Program-made: the position numbers and the translations under genes
Assembly: GCA_030146905.1 (NCBI GenBank)
Contig: JASLAV010000649.1
Span: forward strand, 1-5,281
Length of the DNA: 5,281 nt
Reading direction: 5' to 3'
Source: Lentzea sp.
GTDB taxonomy: Bacteria; Actinomycetota; Actinomycetes; Mycobacteriales; Pseudonocardiaceae
The notes under the pieces: generated by a model
What the model was told of the DNA's origin: nothing
Database searches by the model: none
The model's input: only the letters and a program-made list of their open reading frames with translations
In this document: positions 5,200 through 5,281 of the stretch, one piece after another
How positions within the stretch are numbered: the stretch's first letter is position 1
How the letters are laid out: each line of letters begins with the position of its first letter

Positions 5200-5281
5200 C
5201 CACCGGCACCGTCACGCTCGGGCCTCTGCAGCACGCCGACGTGCCCAGGTGCCACGAGATCGAGCTGGCGCTGTTCCCCGG
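5196..5281 (+). CDS. rimI: Ribosomal protein S18 alanine N-acetyltransferase RimI, 3' truncated
   Basis: Only the first 28 codons and part of the next are in the window. They read MTTGTVTLGPLQHADVPRCH followed by EIELALFPG, matching the usual GNAT N-terminus of RimI (a short beta strand, then a helix ending in E.xLFP). RimI acetylates the N-terminal alanine of ribosomal protein S18 and, in actinobacteria, may have broader N-terminal substrates. The ATG overlaps the tsaB stop by 4 bp (ATGA), and AGGG at 5191-5194 sits just upstream. The acetyl-CoA-binding motif lies beyond the window, so the call rests on this N-terminus and the well-known tsaB-rimI order. Confidence 0.85.
   Translation, partial: MTTGTVTLGPLQHADVPRCHEIELALFP

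Noticed and set aside
1..5281. Mobile elements, CRISPR arrays, tRNA or rRNA genes
   Set aside because: No transposase or integrase motifs, no spaced direct repeats beyond the two-copy coding repeat, and no tRNA-like cloverleaf or TTCGAATC-type T-arm in context were seen.

Overview
The window comes from a high-GC actinobacterium, most likely of the Pseudonocardiales (Lentzea, Saccharothrix or Actinosynnema-like). The evidence is the strongly GC-biased third codon positions, frequent GTG starts, a mycothiol-dependent enzyme family member, and the order nnr - alr - alpha/beta hydrolase - tsaE - tsaB - rimI. This is a well-known conserved neighbourhood in actinobacteria, usually continuing to tsaD. 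The taxonomic placement is inference; no RNA gene or other marker is present.

Layout. Bases 2-673 (+) are the C-terminal dehydratase part of the NAD(P)HX repair enzyme Nnr, cut by the window edge. Converging on it with only 2 bp between the stops is a maleylpyruvate isomerase/DinB-type protein of the mycothiol-dependent family (676-1299, -). A divergent spacer of about 124 bp with two small inverted repeats separates it from alr (1424-2509, +), alanine racemase. Alr overlaps a membrane-anchored alpha/beta hydrolase (2506-3603), which overlaps tsaE (3585-4061). A small secreted protein of unknown function follows (4126-4455), then tsaB (4519-5199) and the start of rimI (5196 to the window end).

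How the genes fit together. TsaE and TsaB belong to the tRNA t6A37 synthesis machinery (with TsaC and TsaD). RimI acetylates ribosomal protein S18, Alr supplies D-alanine for peptidoglycan, and Nnr repairs damaged NAD(P)H. This is a housekeeping block, transcribed left to right from alr, with start/stop overlaps suggesting translational coupling.

The unusual element is the small gene between tsaE and tsaB, which are normally close neighbours. It encodes a signal peptide followed by two 41-residue-spaced copies of a module with the exact spacing C-x4-H-x11-H-x6-C and a PWHxNGPL core. It sits between two spacers of about 63 bp, each holding a potential RNA hairpin; the downstream one has two mutually exclusive 8-bp stems. 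I recognise no family for this protein. No mobile element, CRISPR array, tRNA or rRNA was seen.
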